From GCA-2686265 sp036010965 (GTDB lineage Bacteria > Planctomycetota > UBA1135 > GCA-002686595): a DNA stretch of 64,000 nucleotides. The DNA lies in NCBI GenBank assembly GCA_036010965.1, contig DASCMO010000011.1, forward strand, positions 6,795 to 70,794, read 5' to 3'. Every line of letters starts with the position of its first letter. Within the stretch, counting starts at the first letter, position 1. Below, one piece after another: positions 57,281 to 64,000 of the stretch. A program made the translations under genes and the position numbers. The notes under the pieces are model-generated. The model worked only from the letters and a program-made list of their open reading frames with translations, had not been told where the DNA came from and ran no database searches.

Positions 57281-59197
57281 GTGGAGATCCAGCCCATCGT
57301 CATCGGCACCGCCGGTCACATCGACCACGGAAAGTCCACCCTCGTGCGGGCGTTGACGGGCATCGATCCCGATCGCCTGAAGGAGGAGAAGGAGCGCGGG
57401 CTGACCATCGACCTGGGCTTCGCGCCCCTTGAGCTGCCCGACGGGCGCATTGTCGGCATCGTGGACGTGCCGGGCCACGAGCGCTTCATCAAGAACATGG
57501 TCGCCGGCGCCTCGGGTATCGACCTCGTGGTCCTGGTGGTCGCCGCGGACGATGGGGTGATGCCCCAGACCCGCGAGCACCTGGCGATCATGAACATGCT
57601 CGGCGTCTCGCGCGGCATGGTGGCTCTCACCAAGATCGACATGGTCGAGCCCGAGCTCGTTGAGCTGGCCGAGGAGGACGTGCGCGAGGCCGTGGCGGGC
57701 ACCTTCCTTGAGGGTGCGCCGATCCTCCCCGTGTCCGCCGTGTCGGGTGCGGGGCTCGAGGCCTTCAAGGAGGCCCTCTTCGCTGCCGTGGGCGAGTGTC
57801 CGGTGCGCTCCGTCGGAGGCCTCTTTCGCATGCCGGTGCAGCGTGTCTTCAGCTCCAAGGGCTTCGGGACGATCCTGACGGGCATTCCGGTGGACGGTGT
57901 CGTGCACGTGGGCGACTCCCTTGAGGTGCTCCCGGGCGGGCGACGCGGGAAGGTGCGCGGCCTGCAGGCCTACAAGCAGCAGACGGACGAGGCGCGCGCG
58001 GGGCATTCGACCGCCGTCAACCTGAGCGATGTCGGCCAGGATGAGGTGCGACGCGGGTGCGTGCTGGCGACCCCCGGCTACTTTCGCGCCGTGCGCATGC
58101 TGGGCACGCGCCTGCGGGTGCTCGATGACCTCGACCGGCCCTTTGCCGATCGCACCGCCGTGCGCCTGCACACCGGGACGGCCGAGGTCTTGGGGGAGGC
58201 CGTATTGCTCGATGTCCCCGAGATTCATCCCGGCGGCGACGGGCTGGTGCAGTTCCGTCTGGAGGAACCGGTCGTCTGCGCCCCCGGCGACCCCTTCATC
58301 GTGCGCCTCGCCTCGCCCGCCGTGACCCTCGGCGGGGGCGTGATCCTCGAGGAGAGCCGCTACCGGCTCAAGCGCTTCAAGGGCTTCGTTCTCGACCAAC
58401 TCTCGCGCCAGGAGGCGAGCTTGAGCTCGACCCAGGACCTGCTCGAGATCTCACTCCTGCGGCTCGGCGAGGGATTGCACTCCCTCGCTGACCTGGCCGT
58501 GGGGATCAAGCGCCCGAGCGCGGAGACGGCCGAACTGCTGGCGGCGATCTCCGAGCGCGGCGGGGCCGTGTCCCCCGACGGGGGGCAGAAGTGGATCCAC
58601 GCCGAGGCCCTCGAGGGTGGGCTCGAGAAGCTGCGCGCCGCCCTCTCCGCCTGGTTCGAGCGCAACGAGCTGCGGGACGCGATCGATGTCCGCGACCTTC
58701 GCCAGGAGTCGGGCATGGAGGCGGACCTGCTCGACGCCATGCTCGACGAGGAGCAGGCGCGCGGCGGCCTGAAGCGCGAAGCGGGTGGACGCGTGCGCCT
58801 CTGTGGGCGGGAGATCGAGCTCGACCCCGAGGTCCGCACCCTGTGGGAGGCGATCGGGCGGCGCATGGAGGCGGCGGGCTTTCAGCCGCCCTCCATGGAG
58901 GAGCTGGCGGAGGCTTGCGGTGCGCGCTCCGGCCAGATCTCGGATGTGGTGAAGATGATGGTCGACCGCGACGAGCTCGAGCACCTGGGCAAGGGCCTGT
59001 TCATGAACGCCGCCTGCGTCGGCCGAGCGCGGGAGGCCGTGATCGCCAACTGCGAGCGCAACGGAGCCCTGGTGATCCCCGAGCTGCGGGACGTCCTCAA
59101 GACCACGCGCAAGTTCCTGATTCCCCTGCTCGAGCACCTCGACGCCCAGGGCCTGACCCTGCGCCAGGGTGGTCGGCGGGTGCTGCGCCGGCGCTGA
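57281..59197 (+). CDS. selB: Selenocysteine-specific translation elongation factor SelB
   Basis: Delivers Sec-tRNA(Sec) to UGA codons that precede a SECIS hairpin. The 638 residues start with the EF-Tu-like G domain (GTAGHIDHGKSTLVRALTG, ERGLTIDLGF with the switch I Thr, VDVPGHERFIKNMVAGA, LTKIDMVEP for NKxD), then domains II and III (FSSKGFGTILTGIPVDG), and a C-terminal part with four winged-helix-like units that bind SECIS RNA (about 375-635, for example LEHLDAQGLTLRQGGRRVLR). The absence of EF-Tu's domain III ending and the long C-terminus set it apart from EF-Tu. GTG start at 57281. selA, selC and selD are not in the window. TAGAAT at 57236-57241 could be its -10 element. Confidence 0.95.
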   Translation: MEIQPIVIGTAGHIDHGKSTLVRALTGIDPDRLKEEKERGLTIDLGFAPLELPDGRIVGIVDVPGHERFIKNMVAGASGIDLVVLVVAADDGVMPQTREHLAIMNMLGVSRGMVALTKIDMVEPELVELAEEDVREAVAGTFLEGAPILPVSAVSGAGLEAFKEALFAAVGECPVRSVGGLFRMPVQRVFSSKGFGTILTGIPVDGVVHVGDSLEVLPGGRRGKVRGLQAYKQQTDEARAGHSTAVNLSDVGQDEVRRGCVLATPGYFRAVRMLGTRLRVLDDLDRPFADRTAVRLHTGTAEVLGEAVLLDVPEIHPGGDGLVQFRLEEPVVCAPGDPFIVRLASPAVTLGGGVILEESRYRLKRFKGFVLDQLSRQEASLSSTQDLLEISLLRLGEGLHSLADLAVGIKRPSAETAELLAAISERGGAVSPDGGQKWIHAEALEGGLEKLRAALSAWFERNELRDAIDVRDLRQESGMEADLLDAMLDEEQARGGLKREAGGRVRLCGREIELDPEVRTLWEAIGRRMEAAGFQPPSMEELAEACGARSGQISDVVKMMVDRDELEHLGKGLFMNAACVGRAREAVIANCERNGALVIPELRDVLKTTRKFLIPLLEHLDAQGLTLRQGGRRVLRRR

Positions 59198-59220
59198 ACC
59201 TCCCGATTCGGTGAGAATCT

Positions 59221-59255
59221 CTGCCGATGAGCCTGTACTCGGGGGTCTCCGGCAG
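59221..59255 (+). other. Inverted repeat after selB
   Basis: CTGCCG (59221-59226) pairs with CGGCAG (59250-59255), enclosing a 23-base loop that itself has a GAG/CTC stem. It starts 24 bases after the selB stop and may be a terminator or a leader element of the next gene. No open frame with an in-frame TGA runs through it. Confidence 0.35.
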
Positions 59256-59319
59256 CCGATAAGCATGAGGAATGCGGCCTTGGATGGTCTGGATGTGGCC
59301 CTCCGAGGATCGAGTGGAG

Positions 59320-60684
59320 ATGGTGCGAGAAAGCCCCCAACAGAGCCCCCGGCCCGCGCGGACCGCAGGTCAGGAGTCCCGGGACATGCCCGGCGGCGAT
59401 GCCGCCGACAGTGTGCCCGGCGATTTCCTGGGCCTGGGGGCCGCCTTGGGCCTGAGAGCCCCGGCCCCAGTCGAGAGTGGTGTGGGGGATGAGCCCCTGC
59501 CCGATCCCGAGCCGGAGCAGAGGCGCGAGCAATCCGACGCCAGCTGGCTGATGGAGTTCGATGACCAGGACTCCGAGGGCGCCCCGTTCGAGGAGCTCGA
59601 GGCCCCTCCCGGCGATGGCGACCCGCCCGCGAGCGACGGTCGGCTGTGGGTCGGGCGTGTGGCGATCGCTCTGGTCTCCATGGTCTGCGGAGCCCTCGGG
59701 GCCCGATCGTTCCTGGGCGGCGAGCAGGCCGCGATGCCTTCCGAGCAGGTTGTCGTCCTGGAAGCGACGCGCTCTCGAGCACCGCGGGTTGCAGTCGAAG
59801 CGAGGCCGGATGCCGTCGAATCCGCGGCGTCAGGCGTTTTGGGAACGTCCGCAGCTTCGGGCCGACCCGTCGCGACCGCCACGCCGATCACGCCCCGCAA
59901 GCCCAGTACACCCGCCCCAGCCGCGAGCGTTCCCGTGCCCCTGCCGGTCACCCCTCCCGCCACCGGTTCGCCTTTCGGCCCCGTCCCCGCCGAGGCGCTG
60001 GAGGAGATCGCCGCATCGCGATCATCCGCACCCGATCACGGGCCGCCGGCGCCTTTGCTCGCCGCCACCAGCCCTTCCTCCGGGTCCACGGCCGACCCGC
60101 TCCCCAGCCGGGCGGTCCGTAGCCTCACGATGCCCATCAAGGATATGGTGCTCCTGCCGGCGGCGAAGGGCGCGGCGCGCGAGGCGGGCCCCGCCGACCT
60201 CGCGAACCTCTGGCCGACGGCCGACATCCCGATCGAGCGCGTGCAGGACGCCCTGCGCCTGCTCACGCCGAAGGTCGGGCGCGTGCGGGTGACCCTGCTC
60301 GACGGCGCCGTGTTCGAGGGCCGCCTGGTCGCCGTGGGGGAGCAGAAAGTCTGGCTGCAGCTCGCCGCCGGTCGCCTGGCGGTCATGGGCTGGCAGGTCG
60401 AACGCATCGAGCACCTCCTGTCTCCCGAGGGCACCCCGACCATGGGCGCTCCCGGTTCGGAGCACCTCGCCGGGCTCCCGCAGGTGCGCGTCCGCACCCC
60501 AGGGGGCGTGTTCTACGGCAAGCTCCTCGCGCACGAAGGCGATCGGGTCACCCTGGTCACCGTCGAGGGCGCACGCCTGACCCTCGATGACGCCGAGGTG
60601 AGCCCGGCCGGCCGCAGCCGATCGCGCCTGATCGGCATCGGCGGAACCGGGGCATCGCCAGACGGCGCCGCGGACGACGCCTGA
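59320..60684 (+). CDS. Single-pass membrane protein with two C-terminal Sm-like repeats
   Basis: From the ATG at 59320 the product is 454 residues. The N-terminal 110 residues are acidic and Pro-rich, then one membrane segment (VGRVAIALVSMVCGALGARS), a long Pro/Ala/Ser linker (about 145-290), and a C-terminal region in which two copies of one beta fold appear: VGRVRVTLLDGAVFEGRLVA with QLAAGRLAVMGWQVERIE, and LPQVRVRTPGGVFYGKLLAH with VTVEGARLTLDDAEVSPAG. Each fits an SH3/LSm-like barrel. I do not recognise the family. ATGs at 59272 and 59293 are alternative starts. Confidence 0.6.
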   Translation: MVRESPQQSPRPARTAGQESRDMPGGDAADSVPGDFLGLGAALGLRAPAPVESGVGDEPLPDPEPEQRREQSDASWLMEFDDQDSEGAPFEELEAPPGDGDPPASDGRLWVGRVAIALVSMVCGALGARSFLGGEQAAMPSEQVVVLEATRSRAPRVAVEARPDAVESAASGVLGTSAASGRPVATATPITPRKPSTPAPAASVPVPLPVTPPATGSPFGPVPAEALEEIAASRSSAPDHGPPAPLLAATSPSSGSTADPLPSRAVRSLTMPIKDMVLLPAAKGAAREAGPADLANLWPTADIPIERVQDALRLLTPKVGRVRVTLLDGAVFEGRLVAVGEQKVWLQLAAGRLAVMGWQVERIEHLLSPEGTPTMGAPGSEHLAGLPQVRVRTPGGVFYGKLLAHEGDRVTLVTVEGARLTLDDAEVSPAGRSRSRLIGIGGTGASPDGAADDA

Positions 60685-60721
60685 GCTCCTCCCGGCCGAG
60701 GGCCGGGCGAAAAGGGAGCTC
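60683..60721 (+). terminator. Compound hairpin at the stop codon
   Basis: GAGCTCC (60683-60689) pairs with GGAGCTC (60715-60721), enclosing CCCGGCC-GAG-GGCCGGG (60691-60707). The outer arm overlaps the stop codon of the Sm-like-repeat gene. It is a strong structure without a following T run and probably ends that transcript. Confidence 0.5.
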
Positions 60722-60786
60722 CCGTGGTGACGGCCTGATCCGGGTACGATACTGCCGGGGCGGCGCTTGCCCGTTGCCCCGTCGTC

Positions 60787-62313
60787 ATGCCCAACCCGCT
60801 CCTCTGCCTCCAACTCCTGACCGTCTTCCTGTTAGCTCTGGCCGGGACCGACGATGACGAGATCGTGCGCGAGTTCCGGCGCTACTTCCGCAAGTTCACC
60901 GACACAGCCACGCGCGTCGAGGCGATCATGGCCCTCGAGGACGCCGAGACCCCGGAGGTCGTGGAGGTGCTGTCGGATGTCCTCGCCGACGCGGATTCCG
61001 AGGTCGTGCGAGCTGCGGTGGAGGTGCTGAGCTCCTTCGAGACCGCGACGGCCTCTTCGGCCCTCTTCGTGCGCCTGGAAGCGGAGCGGCGCGAGGCGGT
61101 ACGTGTGGGCCTGCTGGAGGCGATCGCCATCGGAGGGTATGCCGGCCCCGCCGAGTGCTTGCTTTCCTGTCTCGGTGACAAGGCCTGGGACGTGCGCCGG
61201 CGAGCGATCGGCGCCCTCGTTGCGCGCCCGGGCGGAGAGCACGCCGAGGCCCTCACGCCGCTCTGCACCGACCGCGAGCCGGCGGTGCGCTGTGCCGCCT
61301 TCGAGGGCTTGGCGGCTCTGGCCTCAGAGCGCGTGCTCCCTCTCGCGCGCGAGGCCCTGGACGATCCTGTCTGGCAGGTGCGCGCGAGCGCCGTCGCCGC
61401 CCTGGGGGCCGTGCGCCACGTGGATTCGATCGGCCCGCTGATCGATCGCATGGAGACAGAACAGGGACGGCTGGTAGAGGACATCGCCCGCTCCCTCGAG
61501 CAGCTCACCGGCCGCGCCTTCGGCCTGCGCACAGCGCTCTGGCGCAAGTTCTGGGACGACACCGCCGACCGCTACCGACTGCCGACCGACGAGGAGCTGG
61601 CGCGCACGATGGCGGCACGCGCCGCGTCCGCCGCCCGCTACTCGCCTCCCGCCGGAGCGGTCGCCTATCACGGAATCGCGACCCCTTCGCGCGCGCTGCT
61701 GTTCGTCATCGATGTTTCGGGCTCGATGGAGAACCACGTCGTGGATCGGGAGCGCTTCAAGCCCGAGGACTACCCCTCCCTGGCGCGCATGGACATCGTC
61801 AAGACCGAGCTGGCGAAGACCATCGCGGCCCTCGACTCGGCGGTCGAGTTCAACATCCTCTCCTTCGCCACCGAGGTCCGGCGCTGGAAGAAGAAGGCCG
61901 TGCGCGCCAACGTGCTGAACAAGCGCAGCGCCCGGGATTGGACAAGGAAGCTGAAGGCCATCGGCGGAACCTCGAAGGAAGACCTGGCGCGCGTGGGGCT
62001 GGTCGGCACGGCGAACCTCGAGGGTGGCAAGACCAACAGCTACGGAGCGCTCATGGACGCCTTGGAAGTAGCCAGTGCCCGCACGCGCTCGGGGAAGTAC
62101 CTGGTGGGTCTGGACACGATCTTCTTTCTTTCCGACGGGCGCCCGACCCACGGTGAGCTGGTCGATCCCGGCGACATCCTGCTGGCGGTCCGCAGGGCCA
62201 ACGAGCTGCGCAAGGTCGTGATCCACACGATCGCGATCGGCGAGTTCCAGAAAAATTTCATGCGGCGGCTGGCGGAGCAGAACGGGGGCAGCTTTGTCGA
62301 CCTGGGACGCTGA
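60787..62313 (+). CDS. Secreted HEAT-repeat/VWA protein
   Basis: A 508-residue protein with an N-terminal signal (LCLQLLTVFLLALAG). Residues about 25-240 are HEAT-type helical repeats (VEAIMALEDAETPEVVEVLS, VRRRAIGALVARPGGEHAEA, VRASAVAALGAVRHVDSIGP). The VWA domain (about 295-508) has MIDAS motif DVSGS, then FNILSFATEVRRW, a Thr/Asn-containing loop and DTIFFLSDGRPTHGELVD, ending LAEQNGGSFVDLGR. The layout is the same as in the protein at 29055. No partner gene is adjacent; tRNA-Pro follows 100 bases downstream. The function is unknown. Confidence 0.85.
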   Translation: MPNPLLCLQLLTVFLLALAGTDDDEIVREFRRYFRKFTDTATRVEAIMALEDAETPEVVEVLSDVLADADSEVVRAAVEVLSSFETATASSALFVRLEAERREAVRVGLLEAIAIGGYAGPAECLLSCLGDKAWDVRRRAIGALVARPGGEHAEALTPLCTDREPAVRCAAFEGLAALASERVLPLAREALDDPVWQVRASAVAALGAVRHVDSIGPLIDRMETEQGRLVEDIARSLEQLTGRAFGLRTALWRKFWDDTADRYRLPTDEELARTMAARAASAARYSPPAGAVAYHGIATPSRALLFVIDVSGSMENHVVDRERFKPEDYPSLARMDIVKTELAKTIAALDSAVEFNILSFATEVRRWKKKAVRANVLNKRSARDWTRKLKAIGGTSKEDLARVGLVGTANLEGGKTNSYGALMDALEVASARTRSGKYLVGLDTIFFLSDGRPTHGELVDPGDILLAVRRANELRKVVIHTIAIGEFQKNFMRRLAEQNGGSFVDLGR

Positions 62314-62413
62314 GGCCCTGCCGGCTCCCGCGCCGGAGCGGGCTTGACGCCCTCCATGCGCGGGCCTATCGTCTTCCCCTGCCGATGGCGGCTTCCCGTC
62401 CTGGCGGCGGGAG

Positions 62414-62490
62414 CGGGGTGTGGCTCAGCTTGGTAGAGCGCTGCGTTCGGGACGCAGAGGTCGGAGGTTCAAATCCTCTCACCCCGACCA
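62414..62490 (+). tRNA. tRNA-Pro (CGG anticodon)
   Basis: A 77-base cloverleaf: acceptor stem CGGGGTG/CACCCCG, D arm GCTC-AGCTTGGTA-GAGC, anticodon arm CTGCG-TTCGGGA-CGCAG with anticodon CGG, variable loop AGGTC, T arm GGAGG-TTCAAAT-CCTCT (one G-T pair), discriminator A and encoded CCA. It reads CCG proline codons, which are common in this GC-rich genome. Confidence 0.97.
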
Positions 62491-62589
62491 TCCTTTTCTC
62501 TCGACGGGCTCTCCCTGCCCGTCCGCCACGGCCCACCCCCCCGGGAACGTGCGTCGAACTGCCCGCGGCGGATCGAGGGCGAGTTTTCT

Positions 62590-62622
62590 CCGCCCGGGCC
62601 CGAGAGAGTGTTCGCCGGGCGG
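62590..62622. repeat. Inverted repeat upstream of rho
   Basis: CCGCCCGG (62590-62597) and CCGGGCGG (62615-62622) form a perfect 8-bp stem with a 17-base loop. It overlaps the proposed -35 element and could be an operator or the end of the tRNA transcript. Confidence 0.45.
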
Positions 62623-62672
62623 GGCGGGGAGGGTACAATTGGCGCGGAGAGCACGGGATTCCCGTGGTCTCC
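62611..62672 (+). promoter_or_regulatory. Possible rho promoter with hairpin at transcript 5' end
   Basis: TTCGCC (62611-62616), 17 bases, TACAAT (62634-62639; five of six -10 matches). A transcript start near 62646 coincides with the first base of a strong hairpin: GGAGA-G-CACGGG, loop ATT, CCCGTG-G-TCTCC (62646-62672), with a single G-G mismatch. Confidence 0.4.
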
Positions 62673-62987
62673 GGTACGGCGCTGCGGTAGGTTCCGCACA
62701 TCGACCGTGCTGGGCTGGGTGCTTTCGGGTATCGGCCGTGTCGGATACCGACGAGTCGGGATTCGGCCTGCCCGCTGCCTGGGAACCTGGGGCGACCTGA
62801 TCGCCTCGGCCTGGTCCCGCTTCACCCGATCTCGCGAATAGGTGCGGCTCTCCCGTCCTCGACGAACCCTCGTCGCGGTCGGCGGGGACCGACTGAGTGG
62901 CGCCGCGGATTGTCCGCGACGAGGCCGCTTCTTCTCGCAACGGGGCCCCCTTCGGGGTGAGCCCAGAATGACAGCCAGAGGATCCCC

Positions 62988-64000
62988 TTGGCATCCGAGG
63001 AACACACCAGGAGCCCTTCCGAGTCCCTGCCCTTCGGGGCGATGGAGCGCCCCGATGAGGGCGCCGCAGCCGCTAGCGGGAAGACTCGCCCGCGGCGCAA
63101 GAAGAAGCGCACCCGCCGGGGGGCGTCGAGCGATGCGGACGGCGCAGGGGCCCCCGCGGAGCGCGACCGGACCGCGGAGAAGGCGGAGCGCGGCGTGGAG
63201 TCCGGAGCCGAGCGAAGCGCTGCCGCGCAGGGCGAGTCCCAGGGCGAGGGCGGCTCGAACAGCGACCAGAAGGACTGGCGCAAACCCCAACGTCGGCGCG
63301 GCGGATCCCGGCGCGGAGGCCGCCGGCGCCGCCGGGGCCGCAAGGGCGGCGGCGGGGAGGAACCCGGCGGAGGCCAGGAGCCTCGCCAGGGAGGCGGCCA
63401 ATCCCGCCGGGGTGGTGAGGAGACCCGTCGCGGGGGCGAGTCCGGTGCGCCGGCGACCGCCGCGGAACAGGCCGTTGGGGAAGGAATGTTCGTGGCCGAG
63501 AAGGGCGATTACGGCACCCTGCGGCGAAAGGACGTCCAGTACCTGCCGGGCCGTCAGGATGTGTTCGTCTCTCAGCGGCTGATCCAGAAGCACAGGCTGC
63601 GCGACGGCTCGATCGTCACCGGACACCTGGGCAAGGGCAAGAAACACAAGCACCAACTGCTCGATGTCCTGACCGTGGACGGCGCGGACCCCAGGGAGTA
63701 CGCGAACTTACCCACTTTCAAGAGCCTTACCTCCATCGACCCCGACTTCCACTACGAGGTCGGCAACATCACGGATGACGTGTCGATGCGTATCGTCGAC
63801 ATCATTGCTCCCATCGGGCGCGGCCAGCGCGGCTTGATCGTCGCCGCGCCGCGCACGGGCAAGACGACCCTCATGCGTCAGTTCGCCAGGGGCGTCGAGC
63901 TCGCCTACCCTGAGGTGCACTTGAAGGTGCTGCTCGTGGACGAGCGTCCCGAGGAAGCCACCGAGTGGGTGCGCAGTACGGCGGGTGAGGTCTTCGTCTC
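62988..64000 (+). CDS. rho: Transcription termination factor Rho with long RG-rich N-terminal extension, 3' end outside window
   Basis: The hexameric RNA translocase that ends transcription. About 337 residues are present. Residues 1-166 are a disordered extension rich in Arg, Gly, Glu and Lys (TRPRRKKKRTRRGASS, RRGGSRRGGRRRRRGRKGGG). The Rho RNA-binding domain starts near residue 167 (GMFVAEKGDYGTLRRKDVQY, QDVFVSQRLIQKHRLRDGS), then DIIAPIGRGQRGLIVAAPRT with Walker A GKTTLM, and VLLVDERPEEATEW. The usual P-loop PPKAGKT is here APRTGKT. The start is TTG at 62988 with AGAGGA five bases upstream; an in-frame ATG at 63042 is an alternative. The gene runs off the window, so the rest of the ATPase domain is not seen. 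Confidence 0.95.
   Translation, partial: MASEEHTRSPSESLPFGAMERPDEGAAAASGKTRPRRKKKRTRRGASSDADGAGAPAERDRTAEKAERGVESGAERSAAAQGESQGEGGSNSDQKDWRKPQRRRGGSRRGGRRRRRGRKGGGGEEPGGGQEPRQGGGQSRRGGEETRRGGESGAPATAAEQAVGEGMFVAEKGDYGTLRRKDVQYLPGRQDVFVSQRLIQKHRLRDGSIVTGHLGKGKKHKHQLLDVLTVDGADPREYANLPTFKSLTSIDPDFHYEVGNITDDVSMRIVDIIAPIGRGQRGLIVAAPRTGKTTLMRQFARGVELAYPEVHLKVLLVDERPEEATEWVRSTAGEVFV

Larger units (their letters stand above)
62491..62987 (+). other. Intergenic region between tRNA-Pro and rho
   Basis: About 500 bases with no convincing gene. It holds an inverted repeat (62590-62622), a possible promoter and a strong hairpin at the predicted transcript start (listed separately), and short CCCC-TTC-GGGG stems just upstream of rho. 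A T-rich stretch directly follows the tRNA (62491-62500). It is probably the long leader of rho, whose mRNA is autoregulated in other bacteria. Confidence 0.45.

Noticed and set aside
59195..59260. Possible selenocysteine TGA and SECIS after selB
   Set aside because: The hairpin at 59221-59255 follows the true selB stop and no coding frame of selenoprotein character runs through any TGA there.
62608..62841. A 77-codon open frame between tRNA-Pro and rho
   Set aside because: There is no ribosome site, it is Arg/Gly-rich as chance frames here are, and it overlaps the proposed promoter and hairpin.

Overview
The window is high-GC chromosomal DNA from a free-living bacterium. I place it in or near the Planctomycetota with moderate confidence. 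The signs are an ECF sigma factor with a C-terminal H/C/C module next to a Ser/Thr kinase, two secreted VWA proteins with helical repeats, a DUF1573 lipoprotein, a large secreted terpenoid-cyclase-fold protein with a discoidin tail, and a short protein followed by a membrane-anchored HTH protein. I see no rRNA, CRISPR array, insertion sequence or phage gene. GTG and TTG starts are common, and many genes overlap by 1 to 4 bases (TGATG, GTGA, ATGA), so operons are tightly coupled.

Layout. 1-3.4 kb: the end of msrB, a large secreted protein on the minus strand, and a short decayed sulfatase tail. 3.4-8.7 kb: a cyanophycin operon of cyanophycinase, cyanophycin synthetase and a second CphA-like Mur ligase that lacks the ATP-grasp domain. 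8.8-12.7 kb (minus): a three-subunit molybdenum hydroxylase whose FAD subunit has the four-cysteine insert typical of 4-hydroxybenzoyl-CoA reductase. 12.7-19.6 kb (minus): a membrane protein, YceI, RecQ, an alpha/beta-hydrolase pseudoenzyme and a Ski2-like helicase with an RGG tract. 19.7-24.4 kb (plus): a small protein, an FtsQ-like protein, two unknown membrane proteins, then rplM-rpsI and a YebC gene.

24.4-29.0 kb: a signalling block with a REC/degenerate-GGDEF protein, an FHA-like protein, a Ser/Thr kinase and an ECF sigma factor. 29.1-37.7 kb: a VWA protein, an M28 peptidase, pyruvate phosphate dikinase, a lipoprotein and a His-rich DUF1573 lipoprotein. 38.0-47.3 kb: type IV pilus/type II secretion motor genes (PilB-like, PilT, a second PilB-like, PilC), a histidine kinase and two CNNM/CorC-type proteins. 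47.4-51.3 kb: the small protein and HTH pair, an OmpA-like lipoprotein, a degenerate formylglycine-generating-enzyme-like lipoprotein and ksgA. 51.7-57.2 kb: dnaG and rpoD, a zinc-ribbon coiled-coil protein, and a convergent radical SAM gene. 57.3-64.0 kb: selB, a membrane protein with two Sm-like repeats, a second VWA protein, tRNA-Pro(CGG), and rho with a long disordered RG-rich N-terminus cut by the window end.

The cyanophycin genes would store and mobilise nitrogen as Asp-Arg polymer. The pilus motor genes assemble and retract a fibre whose pilin genes lie elsewhere. rplM-rpsI, dnaG-rpoD, ksgA, selB, tRNA-Pro and rho are housekeeping information-processing genes. The items most worth a second look are the ATP-grasp-less CphA-like protein, the 4Fe-4S signature in the molybdenum enzyme, the orphan FtsQ-like gene, the kinase/FHA/ECF block, and the separate RG-rich segments in two RNA-acting motor proteins.
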